33,932 nt of DNA from contig JAQCBB010000012.1 in assembly GCA_027621535.1 (NCBI GenBank), positions 1 through 33,932 of the forward strand, read 5' to 3'. Shown here piece by piece: positions 1 to 8,778 of the stretch. This DNA is from Pseudomonadota bacterium (GTDB taxonomy: Bacteria; Pseudomonadota; Gammaproteobacteria; Burkholderiales; Methylophilaceae). The notes beneath the pieces are model-generated. The model ran no database searches and had not been told where the DNA came from. It saw nothing but the letters and a program-made list of their open reading frames with translations. The position numbers and the translations under genes are program-made. Numbering within the stretch: the stretch's first letter is position 1; the number at the start of each line of letters is the position of its first letter.

Positions 1-415
1 AATTAAGCATCATCTGCCAAATTATGGATCAATTGGCTCTGCAGGATTAGACTTAAGAGCATGCATTGAAGAAGAGTTAATTATCCAACCAAATGAAACA
101 ATACTCATACCCACCGGGCTTGCCATCTATATTCAAAATCCAGATTATGCAGCCTGTATACTCCCTCGGTCGGGTTTGGGTCATAAACACGGTATTGTGT
201 TAGGCAATTTAATTGGATTGATTGACTCTGACTATCAAGGTGAACTAATGGTGTCTTGCTGGAATCGATCTGATAAAGCCTACCCTATCCAACCTTTTGA
301 TAGAATTGCTCAGATGATTATCATCCCCATTCTTCAAGCGACACTTAATATTGTGGACGATTTTAATGCTTCTGAAAGGGGTTCTGGTGGCTTTGGAAGT
401 ACTGGAAAAGCATAA
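1..415 (+). CDS. dut: dUTP diphosphatase (dUTPase), 5' end missing
   Basis: Hydrolyses dUTP to dUMP and diphosphate, keeping uracil out of DNA and supplying dUMP for thymidylate synthesis. The reading frame is open from base 2 to the stop at 413-415, so the gene begins outside the window and probably lacks only its first dozen or so residues. All five motifs of trimeric dUTPases are visible in order: [25 protein letters not shown], the RIAQMII stretch, and the C-terminal glycine-rich arm [10 protein letters not shown] that closes over the active site. The ATG at 176 is internal and is not the start. The gene runs the same way as rpmB and rpmG, 65 bp further on. In many proteobacteria dut follows coaBC, which would then lie off the left edge. 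Confidence 0.95.
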   Translation, partial: IKHHLPNYGSIGSAGLDLRACIEEELIIQPNETILIPTGLAIYIQNPDYAACILPRSGLGHKHGIVLGNLIGLIDSDYQGELMVSCWNRSDKAYPIQPFDRIAQMIIIPILQATLNIVDDFNASERGSGGFGSTGKA

Positions 416-422
416 AAAACAC

Positions 423-452
423 TTGTTAAACACCCCTATTTTGTGGTTTAAT
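423..452 (+). promoter_or_regulatory. possible promoter for rpmB-rpmG
   Basis: The 65-bp gap between dut and rpmB contains TTGTTA (423-428), an 18-bp spacer and TTTAAT (447-452), close to a sigma-70 pattern. It would start transcription about 20 bp before the rpmB start. No convincing terminator for dut is seen in the gap, so rpmB may also be read from the dut side. Confidence 0.35.
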
Positions 453-480
453 AGTCGTTTTTCAAATTCAAGAGTTTATT

Positions 481-717
481 ATGGCAAAAGAATGTCAAGT
501 CACAGGTAAAAAGCCTGTTAGTGGAAATAATGTTTCACACGCAAACAATAAAACAAAACGTAGATTCATGCCAAACTTACAAAATAAAAAGTTTTGGGTT
601 GAAAGTGAAAATCGTTGGGTTTCCCTGAAAATATCAAATGCAGCTCTCAGAACCATTGACAAACTTGGTATTGACACTGTTATAGCTAAAATGAAAGCAG
701 AAGGTAAAAAGATATGA
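481..717 (+). CDS. rpmB: 50S ribosomal protein L28
   Basis: Small protein of the large ribosomal subunit. At 78 residues it has the usual length for proteobacterial L28. It begins with the family start [12 protein letters not shown], followed by the [11 protein letters not shown] stretch, then [15 protein letters not shown] and the C-terminal [10 protein letters not shown] helix. It has no zinc-binding cysteine pairs, as is usual in proteobacteria. A weak AAGAG ribosome binding site lies 6 bp before the ATG. Its TGA stop overlaps the rpmG start (ATGA at 714-717), so the two proteins are translationally coupled, as in the classic rpmBG pair. Confidence 0.97.
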   Translation: MAKECQVTGKKPVSGNNVSHANNKTKRRFMPNLQNKKFWVESENRWVSLKISNAALRTIDKLGIDTVIAKMKAEGKKI

Positions 718-872
718 GAGAGAAAATCAAGCTAGAATCTACTGCTGGTACTGGTCACTTCTACACTACGACAAAAAATAAGAAAAATACGCCCGATAAG
801 ATGGAAATTAAAAAATTTGATCCAAAGGCTAGAAAGCACGTCATTTACAAAGAAACAAAATTAAGCAAATAG
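714..872 (+). CDS. rpmG: 50S ribosomal protein L33 (zinc-free form)
   Basis: A 52-residue ORF that begins [17 protein letters not shown] and ends [12 protein letters not shown], which is the L33 signature. It overlaps the last bases of rpmB in the ATGA arrangement and has AAGG about 9 bp before its start, inside rpmB. L33 comes in a four-cysteine zinc form and a cysteine-free form. This copy has no cysteine at all, so it is the zinc-free form typical of gamma- and betaproteobacteria. The next gene, mscS, is convergent and ends 32 bp away; I see no good hairpin terminator between them. Confidence 0.96.
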   Translation: MREKIKLESTAGTGHFYTTTKNKKNTPDKMEIKKFDPKARKHVIYKETKLSK

Positions 873-904
873 TAGTAGCTACTCTTAAAAACCTTAATAT
901 TTGA

Positions 905-2155
905 TCATTTATTAATTATTTCTACGGTTCTATATGGATATGGTATTTCAATACCTTTCGCTTGAAACTCTTTCCATATCTTTTTATTTATATCTGATTT
1001 AAGTGACAGCGATCCTTCTTCAGGGTCAAGGATGTAGAAAGATAAAAGTATATCAATGCCATTATCTCCAAATCCTGTTAGATAGACGTTTGGTTCTGGG
1101 TCTTTTAAAACTCTTTTTTCGGATTTTGCCGCTTTTAACATAATTTCGAAGGCTGTATCCACAGATGACTTATAGCTAATTTGAACCTCGATTGACACTC
1201 TCTCCTTACGATCTGAAAATGAATGATTCACAATATTTTCTGAAATTAATGTTTCATTTGGAATGATTACTTCAACTCCATCAAGTTTTCTTAGGACGGT
1301 ATATCTTGATCGTATTAATGTAACAACCCCATAGTGCTCCCCTACAATTAAAATATCTCCAATATGAATTGATTTATCGATGAGAATAATAAATCCACAT
1401 ACATAATTACTAGCAATTTTTTGAAGCCCAAAAGCTAAACCAAAGCCAAATGCGCCTCCGAAAATACTCAAAATAGTAAGGTTAATCCCTATAGATGAAA
1501 GAGCGATAACAACCGCAATAAAGTATAAAAATATTCTAAAAACATTATTTATCATTACTTTAGCATTTGCATTTAGATGGCTAACTTTCATCAATTTATT
1601 TTTAATAAACTTACTAATTGTCATCGCAATTAAAATAGACAAAAATATTGCAATAATGGCTTGAACCATCATTAATAAAGAAAGGTTTTGAGAGCCGATT
1701 TTAAATGTGACAGCATCTAATGAATTAATAAACTCGGGCAGTACGCCAGTTATTTGCAATGCTAATACAACCCAAATCACACCTGAAACAGTATTTTCAA
1801 ATGCTCTTAATATTGAATTTGGTTTTGACAAATATCTCATCAAATAAACAGAAAGTCTAATAACTACAAGAGCTATTAATAGTTTTTGAACTAATACTAA
1901 TAGTCCATGTGAAAAAAATATTGTTGAAATAGTCTGAGCAAATCCAATCATAATAATTGCACATATAGGGAAAATAACTTTGATTAAGCCTTCAGTAATA
2001 ACTTTATTTTTTGCTTTTGAATTTTTTGATACAAACCTTCTTAATGTATCAGCAACAAAGAAATAAGATAGCGCAATTGAAGACACTGCTATTGCAAGCT
2101 CTATGAGTGTATTAAAATTTAAATAACTTGAGTAATCAAAGAGTTGGAAAGTCAT
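905..2155 (-). CDS. small-conductance mechanosensitive channel, MscS family
   Basis: Predicted inner-membrane channel that opens under membrane tension to release solutes on osmotic downshock. At 416 residues it is longer than E. coli MscS (286). About six hydrophobic segments come first (roughly 16-35, 57-80, 83-105, 122-140, 160-183 and 205-228). They are followed by a glycine/alanine-rich pore helix with GGAFGFGLAFGLQKIASN, then the beta domain (IHIGDILIVGEHYGVV, VIIPNETLISENIVNHS). The C-terminal domain ends in GIEIPYPYRTVEI, characteristic of the family. The start ATG is 7 bp after the mgtE stop, so the two genes are probably cotranscribed, though no strong ribosome binding site is visible. 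Which MscS subfamily it belongs to cannot be told by eye, so no symbol is given. Confidence 0.88.
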   Translation of the reverse strand: MTFQLFDYSSYLNFNTLIELAIAVSSIALSYFFVADTLRRFVSKNSKAKNKVITEGLIKVIFPICAIIMIGFAQTISTIFFSHGLLVLVQKLLIALVVIRLSVYLMRYLSKPNSILRAFENTVSGVIWVVLALQITGVLPEFINSLDAVTFKIGSQNLSLLMMVQAIIAIFLSILIAMTISKFIKNKLMKVSHLNANAKVMINNVFRIFLYFIAVVIALSSIGINLTILSIFGGAFGFGLAFGLQKIASNYVCGFIILIDKSIHIGDILIVGEHYGVVTLIRSRYTVLRKLDGVEVIIPNETLISENIVNHSFSDRKERVSIEVQISYKSSVDTAFEIMLKAAKSEKRVLKDPEPNVYLTGFGDNGIDILLSFYILDPEEGSLSLKSDINKKIWKEFQAKGIEIPYPYRTVEIINK

Positions 2156-2162
2156 AAGATAA

Positions 2163-3593
2163 CTATATAAGAACTAAAGTTGCTAGCCCTAAAAAGATAA
2201 AAAAACCTCCGCTATCAGTCATAGCCGTAATTAAAACACTCGACCCAACTGCAGGATCACGACCAGATTTGCTAAGAATTAAAGGTATTATAACACCCAT
2301 TATGGCTGCAAGAATCAGATTTAAAGTCATGGCTGTTGTCATGACAATTGCTAAGCCTAAATTATTGTATAAGAAGAAAGAAATAAACCCTAAGACTCCT
2401 CCCCACAACAATCCATTGAGGATTGCAACACCTATCTCTTTGAATAATAATTTTCTTAAATGATTTAGAGATACTTGGCCAAGTGCAATTGCCCTGACAA
2501 TCATTGTTGTTGTTTGATTTCCAGAATTTCCTCCCACACCAGCAACAATTGGCATTAACGCAGCCAAGGCTACTACTTTTTCTATTGAACCTTCGAATAC
2601 TCCGATTACTCGAGATGCAATCAAAGCCGTGATAAGATTAATTGCTAGCCATGCCCATCTATTACGCACCGATTTCCAAATAGATGAAAATATATCTTCA
2701 TCTTCACGAAGACCAACCATTGATAACTGATTACTATCACTTTCCTCACGAATATAATCCATTACAGAATCAACAGTTATTCGACCCACTAATCTATTAT
2801 CTTCATTCACAACAGGCGCTGTAACAAGATCATATCTTTCAAAAGCTTTTGCTGCTTCTGTGGCATCATCGTTTGCTTTAAATAAAACAGCTTCATTAGA
2901 CATCACTTCCTTCACCATTAATTCTGGTTCATTGACAACGATCTTCTTAAGAGGGAGAACACCCAATATTTTTTGTGATCTACTAACAACAAATAATTTA
3001 TCTGTTAATTCTGGAAGTTTTTTAATTTTTCTTAAATACCTTAATACAACCTCAATAGAAATATCATCTCTGATAGTAACAATATCGAAATCCATTAATG
3101 CACCAACCTGATCCTCAGGATAAGATAGAGCGGACTCTAACCTTTCTCTATTATTTGTGTCCAAGCTATCAAGTAGATCTTGTAAAACATCTTCAGGAAG
3201 ATCTGCAGCAATATCAGCAATTTCATCCGTATCTAATTGTTCTGCTGCTGCTAACAATTCTGTGCTGTCCATATCAGCAATTAGAGTTTGTCGAACACTA
3301 TCTGAGACCTCAATCAATATTTCACCGTCTCGATCCGCCCTGACAAGATCCCAAACAATCAATCGATCATCTAAAGGAAGAGACTCTAAAATAAATGCTA
3401 CGTCAGCTGGATGAAGAGAATTTAAAATTTTTCCAAGAGATGATAAATTTTGCTTTTGGACTAAATTTTTAATTAATTTTTGCTTAGGCATTTTTTGTTT
3501 ATCAACAAGATCCTCAACAATCTTATTCTTTCCAAGAAGCTCATTAACATCTTGAAGTAATTTGCTTAAATTTTCTTTATTTTTTTGATCCAT
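2163..3593 (-). CDS. mgtE: magnesium transporter MgtE
   Basis: Inner-membrane Mg2+ channel/transporter gated by intracellular Mg2+. The 476-residue product has the family layout. An acidic helical N domain (about 50-155, with LHPADVAFILESLP and repeats like LDTDEIADIAADLPEDV) comes first. A pair of CBS domains follows (about 160-285, with ITVDSVMDYIREE at the end). Then come about five membrane segments from residue 315. The pore signature GGNSGNQTTTMIVRAIALG is present, as is the late TDSGGFFIF motif that holds the conserved acidic pore residue. The gene begins about 50 bp beyond the ribosomal terminator and leads into mscS. Its own promoter may be TTGAAT/CATAAT at 3604-3631. Confidence 0.96.
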   Translation of the reverse strand: MDQKNKENLSKLLQDVNELLGKNKIVEDLVDKQKMPKQKLIKNLVQKQNLSSLGKILNSLHPADVAFILESLPLDDRLIVWDLVRADRDGEILIEVSDSVRQTLIADMDSTELLAAAEQLDTDEIADIAADLPEDVLQDLLDSLDTNNRERLESALSYPEDQVGALMDFDIVTIRDDISIEVVLRYLRKIKKLPELTDKLFVVSRSQKILGVLPLKKIVVNEPELMVKEVMSNEAVLFKANDDATEAAKAFERYDLVTAPVVNEDNRLVGRITVDSVMDYIREESDSNQLSMVGLREDEDIFSSIWKSVRNRWAWLAINLITALIASRVIGVFEGSIEKVVALAALMPIVAGVGGNSGNQTTTMIVRAIALGQVSLNHLRKLLFKEIGVAILNGLLWGGVLGFISFFLYNNLGLAIVMTTAMTLNLILAAIMGVIIPLILSKSGRDPAVGSSVLITAMTDSGGFFIFLGLATLVLI

Positions 3594-3603
3594 AATTTTC
3601 TTT

Positions 3604-3631
3604 ATTATGATTTATTTAATCAAATATTCAA
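3604..3631 (-). promoter_or_regulatory. possible promoter for mgtE-mscS
   Basis: On the minus strand TTGAAT (3631-3626), a 16-bp spacer and CATAAT (3609-3604) lie between the rplQ terminator and the mgtE ATG at 3593. The match is modest, but a promoter is expected here because a strong terminator separates mgtE from the ribosomal run. Confidence 0.35.
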
Positions 3632-3642
3632 AACTTTAATCT

Positions 3643-3668
3643 AAAAAAAAAGCCGGTAAAACCGGCTT
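3643..3668 (-). terminator. intrinsic terminator of the ribosomal protein run (after rplQ)
   Basis: On the minus strand an 8-bp perfect stem, AAGCCGGT pairing with ACCGGCTT (3661-3668 and 3650-3657) around a 3-base loop, is followed directly by a run of T (A run at 3643-3651 on the plus strand). It lies about 20 bp after the rplQ stop. This is the only strong Rho-independent terminator I find in the whole window. Confidence 0.9.
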
Positions 3669-3685
3669 ATTCAAATAATTTGAAT
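3669..3685. repeat. short AT palindrome between rplQ stop and terminator
   Basis: ATTCAAAT and ATTTGAAT face each other around one base. It sits directly between the rplQ stop codon and the terminator stem. It could form a weak second stem ahead of the terminator or have no role. Confidence 0.4.
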
Positions 3686-3688
3686 ATT

Positions 3689-4150
3689 TTATTTTTTCTC
3701 AGCTGCTGGTTTAGCTGCTTTTTTCTCAGCTGCTGGTTTAGCTGCTTTTTTCTCAGCTGCTGGTTCATCATTTTCAACTTTTTCTTTATGAAGCGGGCGA
3801 TCAACGAGCTCTACAAACGCCATAGGTGCATTATCACCTTTCCTAAAACCACATTTAAGAATTCGAAGATATCCACCATTTCTAGTTTTATATCTAGGTC
3901 CTAACTCATTAAAAAGTTTTGCAACAACTTCATCGTCTCTTAATTTAGAAAAAGCTATTCTTTGATTTTGTACTGATGAACTTTTTGCAAGAGTTATTAA
4001 TGGCTCAGCATACTTGCGAAGTTCTTTTGCTTTTGGCAAAGTGGTACGAATAACTTCATTTTCTAGTAATGAAGCAGTCATGTTCTTGAACATTGCTTTT
4101 CTATGGCTACTTGTTCTATTTAATTTTCTGTGGCTGTTACCATGTCTCAT
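3689..4150 (-). CDS. rplQ: 50S ribosomal protein L17 with repeat-bearing C-terminal tail
   Basis: Large-subunit protein near the exit tunnel and last gene of the alpha cluster. The core (residues 1 to about 118) is normal: [20 protein letters not shown] at the start, the [16 protein letters not shown] helix, and [18 protein letters not shown] at the end. It is followed by a 35-residue extension of lysine, alanine and glutamate. E. coli L17 is about 127 residues, so this 153-residue protein is longer than usual. The tail holds the unit PAAEKKAAK twice and then PAAEKK, encoded by exact 27-bp DNA repeats (3692-3765). The tail is probably disordered and exposed. The gene starts 17 bp after rpoA. 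Confidence 0.96.
   Translation of the reverse strand: MRHGNSHRKLNRTSSHRKAMFKNMTASLLENEVIRTTLPKAKELRKYAEPLITLAKSSSVQNQRIAFSKLRDDEVVAKLFNELGPRYKTRNGGYLRILKCGFRKGDNAPMAFVELVDRPLHKEKVENDEPAAEKKAAKPAAEKKAAKPAAEKK
3692..3765. repeat. 27-bp tandem repeat inside rplQ (2.7 copies)
   Basis: Two identical 27-base units at 3692-3718 and 3719-3745 are followed by the first 20 bases of a third (3746-3765). The unit length is a multiple of three, so copy changes add or remove nine residues without a frameshift. The exact identity, including synonymous positions, suggests recent duplication. Confidence 0.95.
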
Positions 4151-4167
4151 AATATTTCCAAAATTAA

Positions 4168-5151
4168 TTAATTTGATTCAACGCCTTGTGGTGGCCAATT
4201 TTCAACTTTCATTCCCAAAGACAAACCTTTAGTAGCTAAAATATCCTTTATTTCATTTAAAGATTTTCTTCCTAAATTCGGAGCCTTTAAAAGGTCATTT
4301 TCATGCCTTTGAATAAGATCACCAATGTAATATATATTTTCTGCTTTGAGGCAATTTGCGGAACGAACTGTAAGCTCTAGATCATCTACGGGACGAAGTA
4401 GAACAGGATCAATTTGTGGTGCTTGTTTAACTTCTACCTCAGTTAATTCACTTTCCAAATTAGCAAAGACAGATAGCTGGCCCATGAGAATTCTTGCAGC
4501 ATCACGAATTGCTTGTTCGGCATCAACAACGCCGTTTGTCTCAACATCCATAATTAGTTTATCTAAATCTGTTCTTTGTTCAACTCGGGCACTTTCAACC
4601 ACATAGCTAACCTTCATTATAGGACTAAACGACGCATCAATCATTAAGTGGCCAACTGAATTGGCTTCTTCCTTATTGAATCTCTGAGGAACAGGCTGAT
4701 ATCCTCGACCCATTTCAACTTTTGCTTCAATATTTAAATTTCCACCTTTGTTGACATTTGCAATTACTAAATTTTTATTAACTATTTCAACGTTATGTGG
4801 AAGCTCAAAATCAGCAGCTGTAACTTCACCTTCTGAGTCCTTTTTCAAGTGAATAGTAGCCTCGCTTCCATCATGAATCTTGAGGGCAACTTTTTTTAGA
4901 TTTAATAAAATATCGACAACATCTTCTTGAACACCATCAATTGTAGAGTACTCGTGAACTACGCCATCTATTTTAACTTCAGTTATTGCAAAACCAGCGA
5001 TTGAAGATAATAAAACTCTTCGAAGTGCATTTCCTATAGTAAAACCAAAACCTCGTTCCATAGGCTCTAAAACTACCCTAGCTCTGTTGGGGTTAACTAA
5101 ATCTACATCAACAATTCTTGGTTTTAAATATTCTGTTGGACTAATTTGCAT
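4168..5151 (-). CDS. rpoA: DNA-directed RNA polymerase subunit alpha
   Basis: The alpha dimer is the assembly platform of RNA polymerase, and its C-terminal domain contacts UP elements and activators. At 327 residues it is nearly the same length as E. coli RpoA (329). The N-terminal domain (1 to about 235) shows [21 protein letters not shown] flexible linker leads to the C-terminal domain (about 250-327), where [22 protein letters not shown] contains the arginine matching E. coli Arg265 that binds DNA. It lies between rpsD and rplQ, as in the alpha operon, so polymerase supply is tied to ribosomal protein synthesis. Confidence 0.98.
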   Translation of the reverse strand: MQISPTEYLKPRIVDVDLVNPNRARVVLEPMERGFGFTIGNALRRVLLSSIAGFAITEVKIDGVVHEYSTIDGVQEDVVDILLNLKKVALKIHDGSEATIHLKKDSEGEVTAADFELPHNVEIVNKNLVIANVNKGGNLNIEAKVEMGRGYQPVPQRFNKEEANSVGHLMIDASFSPIMKVSYVVESARVEQRTDLDKLIMDVETNGVVDAEQAIRDAARILMGQLSVFANLESELTEVEVKQAPQIDPVLLRPVDDLELTVRSANCLKAENIYYIGDLIQRHENDLLKAPNLGRKSLNEIKDILATKGLSLGMKVENWPPQGVESN

Positions 5152-5182
5152 AAAAATCCTTATTTTAAATTTTATTTATTTT

Positions 5183-5812
5183 TTATTTTGAATACAATTC
5201 AACAATTAATGACTCATTAATTGTTGGTGGCAAATCATCGCGCTGTGGTTTATTTTTGAAAGTCCCAGTAAGTTTTTTAATGTCGACCTCAACCCACTCT
5301 GGAAATCCTCTTTCTTCAGCAGCTTCTGAGGCAGCCTTAACGCGTAATTGATTTTTAGATGCTTCCGCTACAGCCACTTGATCCCCTGGTTTTATTTGAT
5401 AAGATGGAATATTTACTCGATTACCGTTCACAGTAATTGAATTATGTCTTACTAATTGTCGTGATTCTGATCGAGAAACTCCGATACCCATTCTGTATAC
5501 GACGTTATCTAATCTTGACTCAAGCAACTGTAGTAAATTTTCACCAGTTACCCCTTTTAGACGGTCAGCTTCAGCATAATAGGAGCGAAATTGTTTTTCA
5601 AGAATTCCATATATTTTTCTCAATTTTTGTTTTTCTCTTAGCTGTACACCATAATCAGACAACCTGCCTCCTCTTCTTTGACCATGTTGGCCAGGCGGAT
5701 AGCTTCTTTTTTCAATTCCACATTTATCGGTAAAACATTTTTCACCTTTCAGGAACAGTTTTTCTCCTTCACGGCGACATTGTTTACATTTTGGGTCTAA
5801 GTTTCTTGCCAA
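5183..5812 (-). CDS. rpsD: 30S ribosomal protein S4 (four-cysteine form), TTG start
   Basis: Primary 16S rRNA binder that nucleates small-subunit assembly; in E. coli it also represses the alpha operon. The 209-residue product starts [20 protein letters not shown]. Cys9, Cys12, Cys26 and Cys31 form a zinc-site pattern as in Bacillus and Thermus S4, whereas E. coli S4 lacks it. The S4 RNA-binding domain follows ([27 protein letters not shown]), and it ends [12 protein letters not shown]. The start codon is TTG (5812-5810), with a very good AAGGAG 7 bp before it. No nearby in-frame ATG fits the family start, so TTG appears genuine and may limit its output. Confidence 0.97.
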   Translation of the reverse strand: MARNLDPKCKQCRREGEKLFLKGEKCFTDKCGIEKRSYPPGQHGQRRGGRLSDYGVQLREKQKLRKIYGILEKQFRSYYAEADRLKGVTGENLLQLLESRLDNVVYRMGIGVSRSESRQLVRHNSITVNGNRVNIPSYQIKPGDQVAVAEASKNQLRVKAASEAAEERGFPEWVEVDIKKLTGTFKNKPQRDDLPPTINESLIVELYSK

Positions 5813-5823
5813 CTTTAATCTCC

Positions 5824-6213
5824 TTAAATTCTTCTTTTCTTAGGTGGTCTGCAGCCGTTGTGAGGAACTGGGGTCACATCTTGTATTGCAGTAATTTTCA
5901 AACCTATTGAGTTAAGAGCTCTAACAGAAGATTCTCTTCCGGGTCCAGGGCCTTTGATACGAACTTCAATATTTTTTACACCATATTCTTGTGCAGCTTT
6001 ACCTGCCGTTTCAGCGGCAACCTGTGCAGCAAATGGTGTACTTTTTCTTGAACCCTTAAATCCAGCGCCTCCAGATGTAGCCCAAGATAAGGCATTACCC
6101 TGTCTATCAGTAATTGTTATGATTGTGTTATTAAAAGAAGCATGAACGTGAGCTATACCTTCAGCAACATTCTTTTTAATTTTCTTTTTAATCCTTATAT
6201 TAGGTTTTGCCAT
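5824..6213 (-). CDS. rpsK: 30S ribosomal protein S11
   Basis: Platform protein of the small subunit, next to the mRNA exit. It has 129 residues, as in E. coli. It shows the family features: a basic start (RIKKKIKKN), [40 protein letters not shown], and the ending [18 protein letters not shown]. It lies 10 bp after rpsM and 11 bp before rpsD, inside the alpha cluster. Confidence 0.98.
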   Translation of the reverse strand: MAKPNIRIKKKIKKNVAEGIAHVHASFNNTIITITDRQGNALSWATSGGAGFKGSRKSTPFAAQVAAETAGKAAQEYGVKNIEVRIKGPGPGRESSVRALNSIGLKITAIQDVTPVPHNGCRPPKKRRI

Positions 6214-6223
6214 GTTTTAGCCT

Positions 6224-6580
6224 TTATTTTTTAATTGAACGGATGGGACCTTTTCTCGTGCGCGCATTTGTTTTTGTTCGCTGACCTCTTACAGGCAATC
6301 CTCTCTTATGTCTCGTTCCCCTATAGCAGTTAAGGTCCATAAGACGTTTGATATTCATAGTAACTTCTCTTCTCAAGTCACCTTCTATCTGGTATTTAGC
6401 TATTTCATTTCTTAGTTTCTCAACATCGTTATCGTCAAGGTCCTTAATTCTCGTTGACGCATTCACACCCACAGATTTACATATGCTTTCTGCTGTCGTT
6501 CTTCCAATACCATAGATAGAGGTTAAAGCTATAACGGCATGTTTATTGTCTGGTACGTTTACCCCTGCTATACGAGCCAT
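6224..6580 (-). CDS. rpsM: 30S ribosomal protein S13
   Basis: Head protein of the small subunit that contacts the large subunit and the P-site tRNA. It has 118 residues and starts [21 protein letters not shown]. The helix-two-turn-helix region ([17 protein letters not shown]) follows, then [24 protein letters not shown] and a basic tail ending GPIRSIKK. First gene after the promoter at 6626-6654, which matches its place as first gene of the alpha operon in E. coli. Confidence 0.98.
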   Translation of the reverse strand: MARIAGVNVPDNKHAVIALTSIYGIGRTTAESICKSVGVNASTRIKDLDDNDVEKLRNEIAKYQIEGDLRREVTMNIKRLMDLNCYRGTRHKRGLPVRGQRTKTNARTRKGPIRSIKK

Positions 6581-6625
6581 AATTTCTCCAAAATATTAGG
6601 CAATTTACTAAAAAGAAAGTCGTAA

Positions 6626-6654
6626 ATTATATCAATTTTTAATAGATAATACAA
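6626..6654 (-). promoter_or_regulatory. promoter for the alpha cluster (rpsM-rpsK-rpsD-rpoA-rplQ)
   Basis: On the minus strand TTGTAT (6654-6649), a 17-bp spacer and a perfect TATAAT (6631-6626) lie right after the rpmJ stop at 6659. Transcription would start near 6619, giving a leader of about 40 bases before rpsM. The alpha promoter of E. coli sits at the same place. The leader looks too short for the S4-binding pseudoknot known from E. coli. Confidence 0.75.
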
Positions 6655-6658
6655 TTAC

Positions 6659-6772
6659 TCAACCTTGTCTTTGTTTGTGACGTGGGTCTTTACAAATTAC
6701 TCTGACAACTCTTCGTCTTCGAATAACTTTACAATGTCTACATAATGCTTTCACTGATGCTCTAACTCTCAT
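6659..6772 (-). CDS. rpmJ: 50S ribosomal protein L36 (zinc form)
   Basis: A 37-residue ORF starting [20 protein letters not shown] and ending HKQRQG. Cys11, Cys14, Cys27 and His32 make the zinc ribbon of the C+ form of L36. It is the smallest protein gene in the window. It lies between infA and rpsM, the usual betaproteobacterial position at the end of the spc cluster. The rpsM promoter begins immediately after its stop codon. Confidence 0.96.
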   Translation of the reverse strand: MRVRASVKALCRHCKVIRRRRVVRVICKDPRHKQRQG

Positions 6773-6793
6773 AATTTTTCCTTAATTACTATT

Positions 6794-7012
6794 TTACTTT
6801 TCTCTAAAAGTAATTCTGCCTTTACTTAAATCATAAGGCGTCATTTCGACCGTCACTTTATCACCAGGTAAGATACGAATATAATTCATACGCATTTTCC
6901 CAGAAATAAAACCTAAAACTTCATGTCCATTCTCGAGCTTAACTTTAAAAGTGGCATTAGGTAAGTTCTCCAGAATCTCACCTTGCATCTCAATAATGTC
7001 TTCTTTAGCCAT
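6794..7012 (-). CDS. infA: translation initiation factor IF-1
   Basis: Binds the 30S A site and helps IF-2 and IF-3 select the initiator tRNA. The 72-residue product is a single OB-fold: [20 protein letters not shown], then [20 protein letters not shown], then [24 protein letters not shown]. Its ATG shares one base with the TAA stop of secY (TAATG), so translation is probably coupled. infA inside the spc region between secY and rpmJ is common outside the enterobacteria; in E. coli it lies elsewhere. Confidence 0.98.
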   Translation of the reverse strand: MAKEDIIEMQGEILENLPNATFKVKLENGHEVLGFISGKMRMNYIRILPGDKVTVEMTPYDLSKGRITFREK

Positions 7013-8328
7013 TAGCGAATTATTCCTTGTTGACCTTTGAAGTTAGCTTTTTTCAATAAACTATCGTACTGATAAGACATCATTTGTGATTGGACTTGAG
7101 TCATAAAATCCATTGCTACAACAACTATAATCAATAATGAGGTACCGCCAAAATAAAATGGTGTATTAAATTTAAGAATAAGAAATTCAGGAAACAAGCA
7201 TACCAAAGTAATATATATTGCTCCAACTAGAGTTAATCTACCCATAATCGTATCAATGAATTTTGCAGTTTGTTCACCAGGTCTTATGCCTGGAACAAAA
7301 GCTCCTGCTCTTTTTAAGTTTTCTGCAGTTTCTTTTGGATTAAATTGCAAAGCCGTGTAAAAATAGCAAAAGAATATGATTGCAACAGCAAACAAGAAAA
7401 TATAAATTGGCTGTCCAGGTGATAGAAGAGCTGAAACATCTTTAAGCCAATAAAAATTTTCACTTGTGCCAAACCAACTAGCAATAGTGGCTGGAAATAA
7501 AATAACACTTGAAGCAAAAATTGCTGGAATAACTCCAGCCTGATTGATTTTAAGAGGAAGATGTGACGATTGTCCACCATAAAGTTTATTACCTACTTGT
7601 CTTTTAGCATAATTAATTGTAATTTTTCTTTGTGCTCTTTCTACAAAAACTACTATTGCAGTTACCAAAACAACAGCAGCAATTAGAAAGAAGACTAAAG
7701 GAATTGAATAAGCCCCAGTTCTAGTGAGCTCAAGTGTATTGCCTAAGGCGCTTGGAAGACCTGCAACAATTCCTGCAAAAATGATCATTGAAATTCCGTT
7801 TCCAATTCCTCTAGAGGTTATTTGTGTTCCAAGCCAAACTAGGAACATAGTTCCGGTAACAAGGGTTAACATTGCGGTGATTCTAAAAAGCAAACCAGGG
7901 TCTAATACAAGTCCAGGTTGTGCCTCAAGAGCAATTGAAATACCTAGAGACTGGAATGCGGCTAAAATAAGCGTTCCTTGAATAGTATATTTTGCAATTT
8001 TTTCTTGCCCAGACTTACCTTCTTTTTTTAAGTCTTTCAAAGCTGGTGACATCGCCTGCAAAAGGTTCATGATAATCGATGCTGATATGTAGGGCATGAT
8101 TCCCAAAGCAAATACTGTAAATCTACTTAAGGCCCCGCCAGAGAACATATTAAACATTCCCAGGATACCGCCACTTTGACTATCAAATAATTTTTTTAAT
8201 TCAAGAGGATCAATGCCTGGCACAGGAATGTGAGCTCCTAGTCTAAAGACAACGAGAGCTCCAAGTAAAAATAGTATTCTATTTTTTAACTCAGACATTC
8301 CACTTAAATTTAAAGGATTCTGTGCCAT
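7012..8328 (-). CDS. secY: protein translocase subunit SecY
   Basis: Pore-forming subunit of the SecYEG channel in the inner membrane, through which secreted and membrane proteins pass. The 438-residue protein has about ten hydrophobic segments. It begins with the short cytoplasmic helix and [27 protein letters not shown]. The plug/TM2 region [24 protein letters not shown] follows, and later come the cytoplasmic loops with [17 protein letters not shown] and [21 protein letters not shown] that contact the ribosome and SecA. Placement after rplO is standard for the spc cluster. The partner gene secE is also in this window, at 33508-33849. Confidence 0.98.
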   Translation of the reverse strand: MAQNPLNLSGMSELKNRILFLLGALVVFRLGAHIPVPGIDPLELKKLFDSQSGGILGMFNMFSGGALSRFTVFALGIMPYISASIIMNLLQAMSPALKDLKKEGKSGQEKIAKYTIQGTLILAAFQSLGISIALEAQPGLVLDPGLLFRITAMLTLVTGTMFLVWLGTQITSRGIGNGISMIIFAGIVAGLPSALGNTLELTRTGAYSIPLVFFLIAAVVLVTAIVVFVERAQRKITINYAKRQVGNKLYGGQSSHLPLKINQAGVIPAIFASSVILFPATIASWFGTSENFYWLKDVSALLSPGQPIYIFLFAVAIIFFCYFYTALQFNPKETAENLKRAGAFVPGIRPGEQTAKFIDTIMGRLTLVGAIYITLVCLFPEFLILKFNTPFYFGGTSLLIIVVVAMDFMTQVQSQMMSYQYDSLLKKANFKGQQGIIR

Positions 8329-8342
8329 TGTTTTTTAATAAG

Positions 8343-8777
8343 CTAAGATTCTATTTTTCCACCGGCAGATTCAATTGCCTCTTTTGCGCCCTTAGTGACA
8401 GCAATACCCGAAATCGTATATTTTTTATCAATAGCGCCAGATAAAAATATTTTTACGCTCAACGCTAAATCTGATACTAAGTTTTCTTTTTTTAAGGTTA
8501 ATAAATCAATTTTTCCTTCAGGTAGTTTATTTAATTCAGATGTTCTTATCTGATCTTTGTAGTCTTTCTGAAGAGATTTGAAGCCTCTTTTAGGAAGTCT
8601 ACGTTGAATAGGCATTTGACCGCCTTCAAAACCTACTTTATGAAATCCCCCAGCTCTTGATTTTTGCCCTTTGTGTCCGCGCCCAGCCGTTTTTCCAAAA
8701 CCTGATCCAATTCCTCGACCTACTCTTCGTGCTGATGGATTTGATCCTTCTGCTGGCTTTAATGTATTAAGTTTCAT
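8343..8777 (-). CDS. rplO: 50S ribosomal protein L15
   Basis: Late-assembly protein of the large subunit that ties several 23S domains together. The chosen ATG at 8777 gives 144 residues, the E. coli length, starting [38 protein letters not shown] in the usual way. An in-frame TTG four codons upstream (8789) overlaps rpmD and is less likely. The glycine/arginine-rich N-terminal arm is followed by the globular domain. Its ATG lies directly after the rpmD stop. Confidence 0.97.
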   Translation of the reverse strand: MKLNTLKPAEGSNPSARRVGRGIGSGFGKTAGRGHKGQKSRAGGFHKVGFEGGQMPIQRRLPKRGFKSLQKDYKDQIRTSELNKLPEGKIDLLTLKKENLVSDLALSVKIFLSGAIDKKYTISGIAVTKGAKEAIESAGGKIES

Positions 8778-8778
8778 A

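Noticed and set aside
874-883. AGTAGCTACT palindrome between the convergent rpmG and mscS as a bidirectional terminator
   Set aside because: It is a 10-bp palindrome with no loop and no T run, too small for a terminator.
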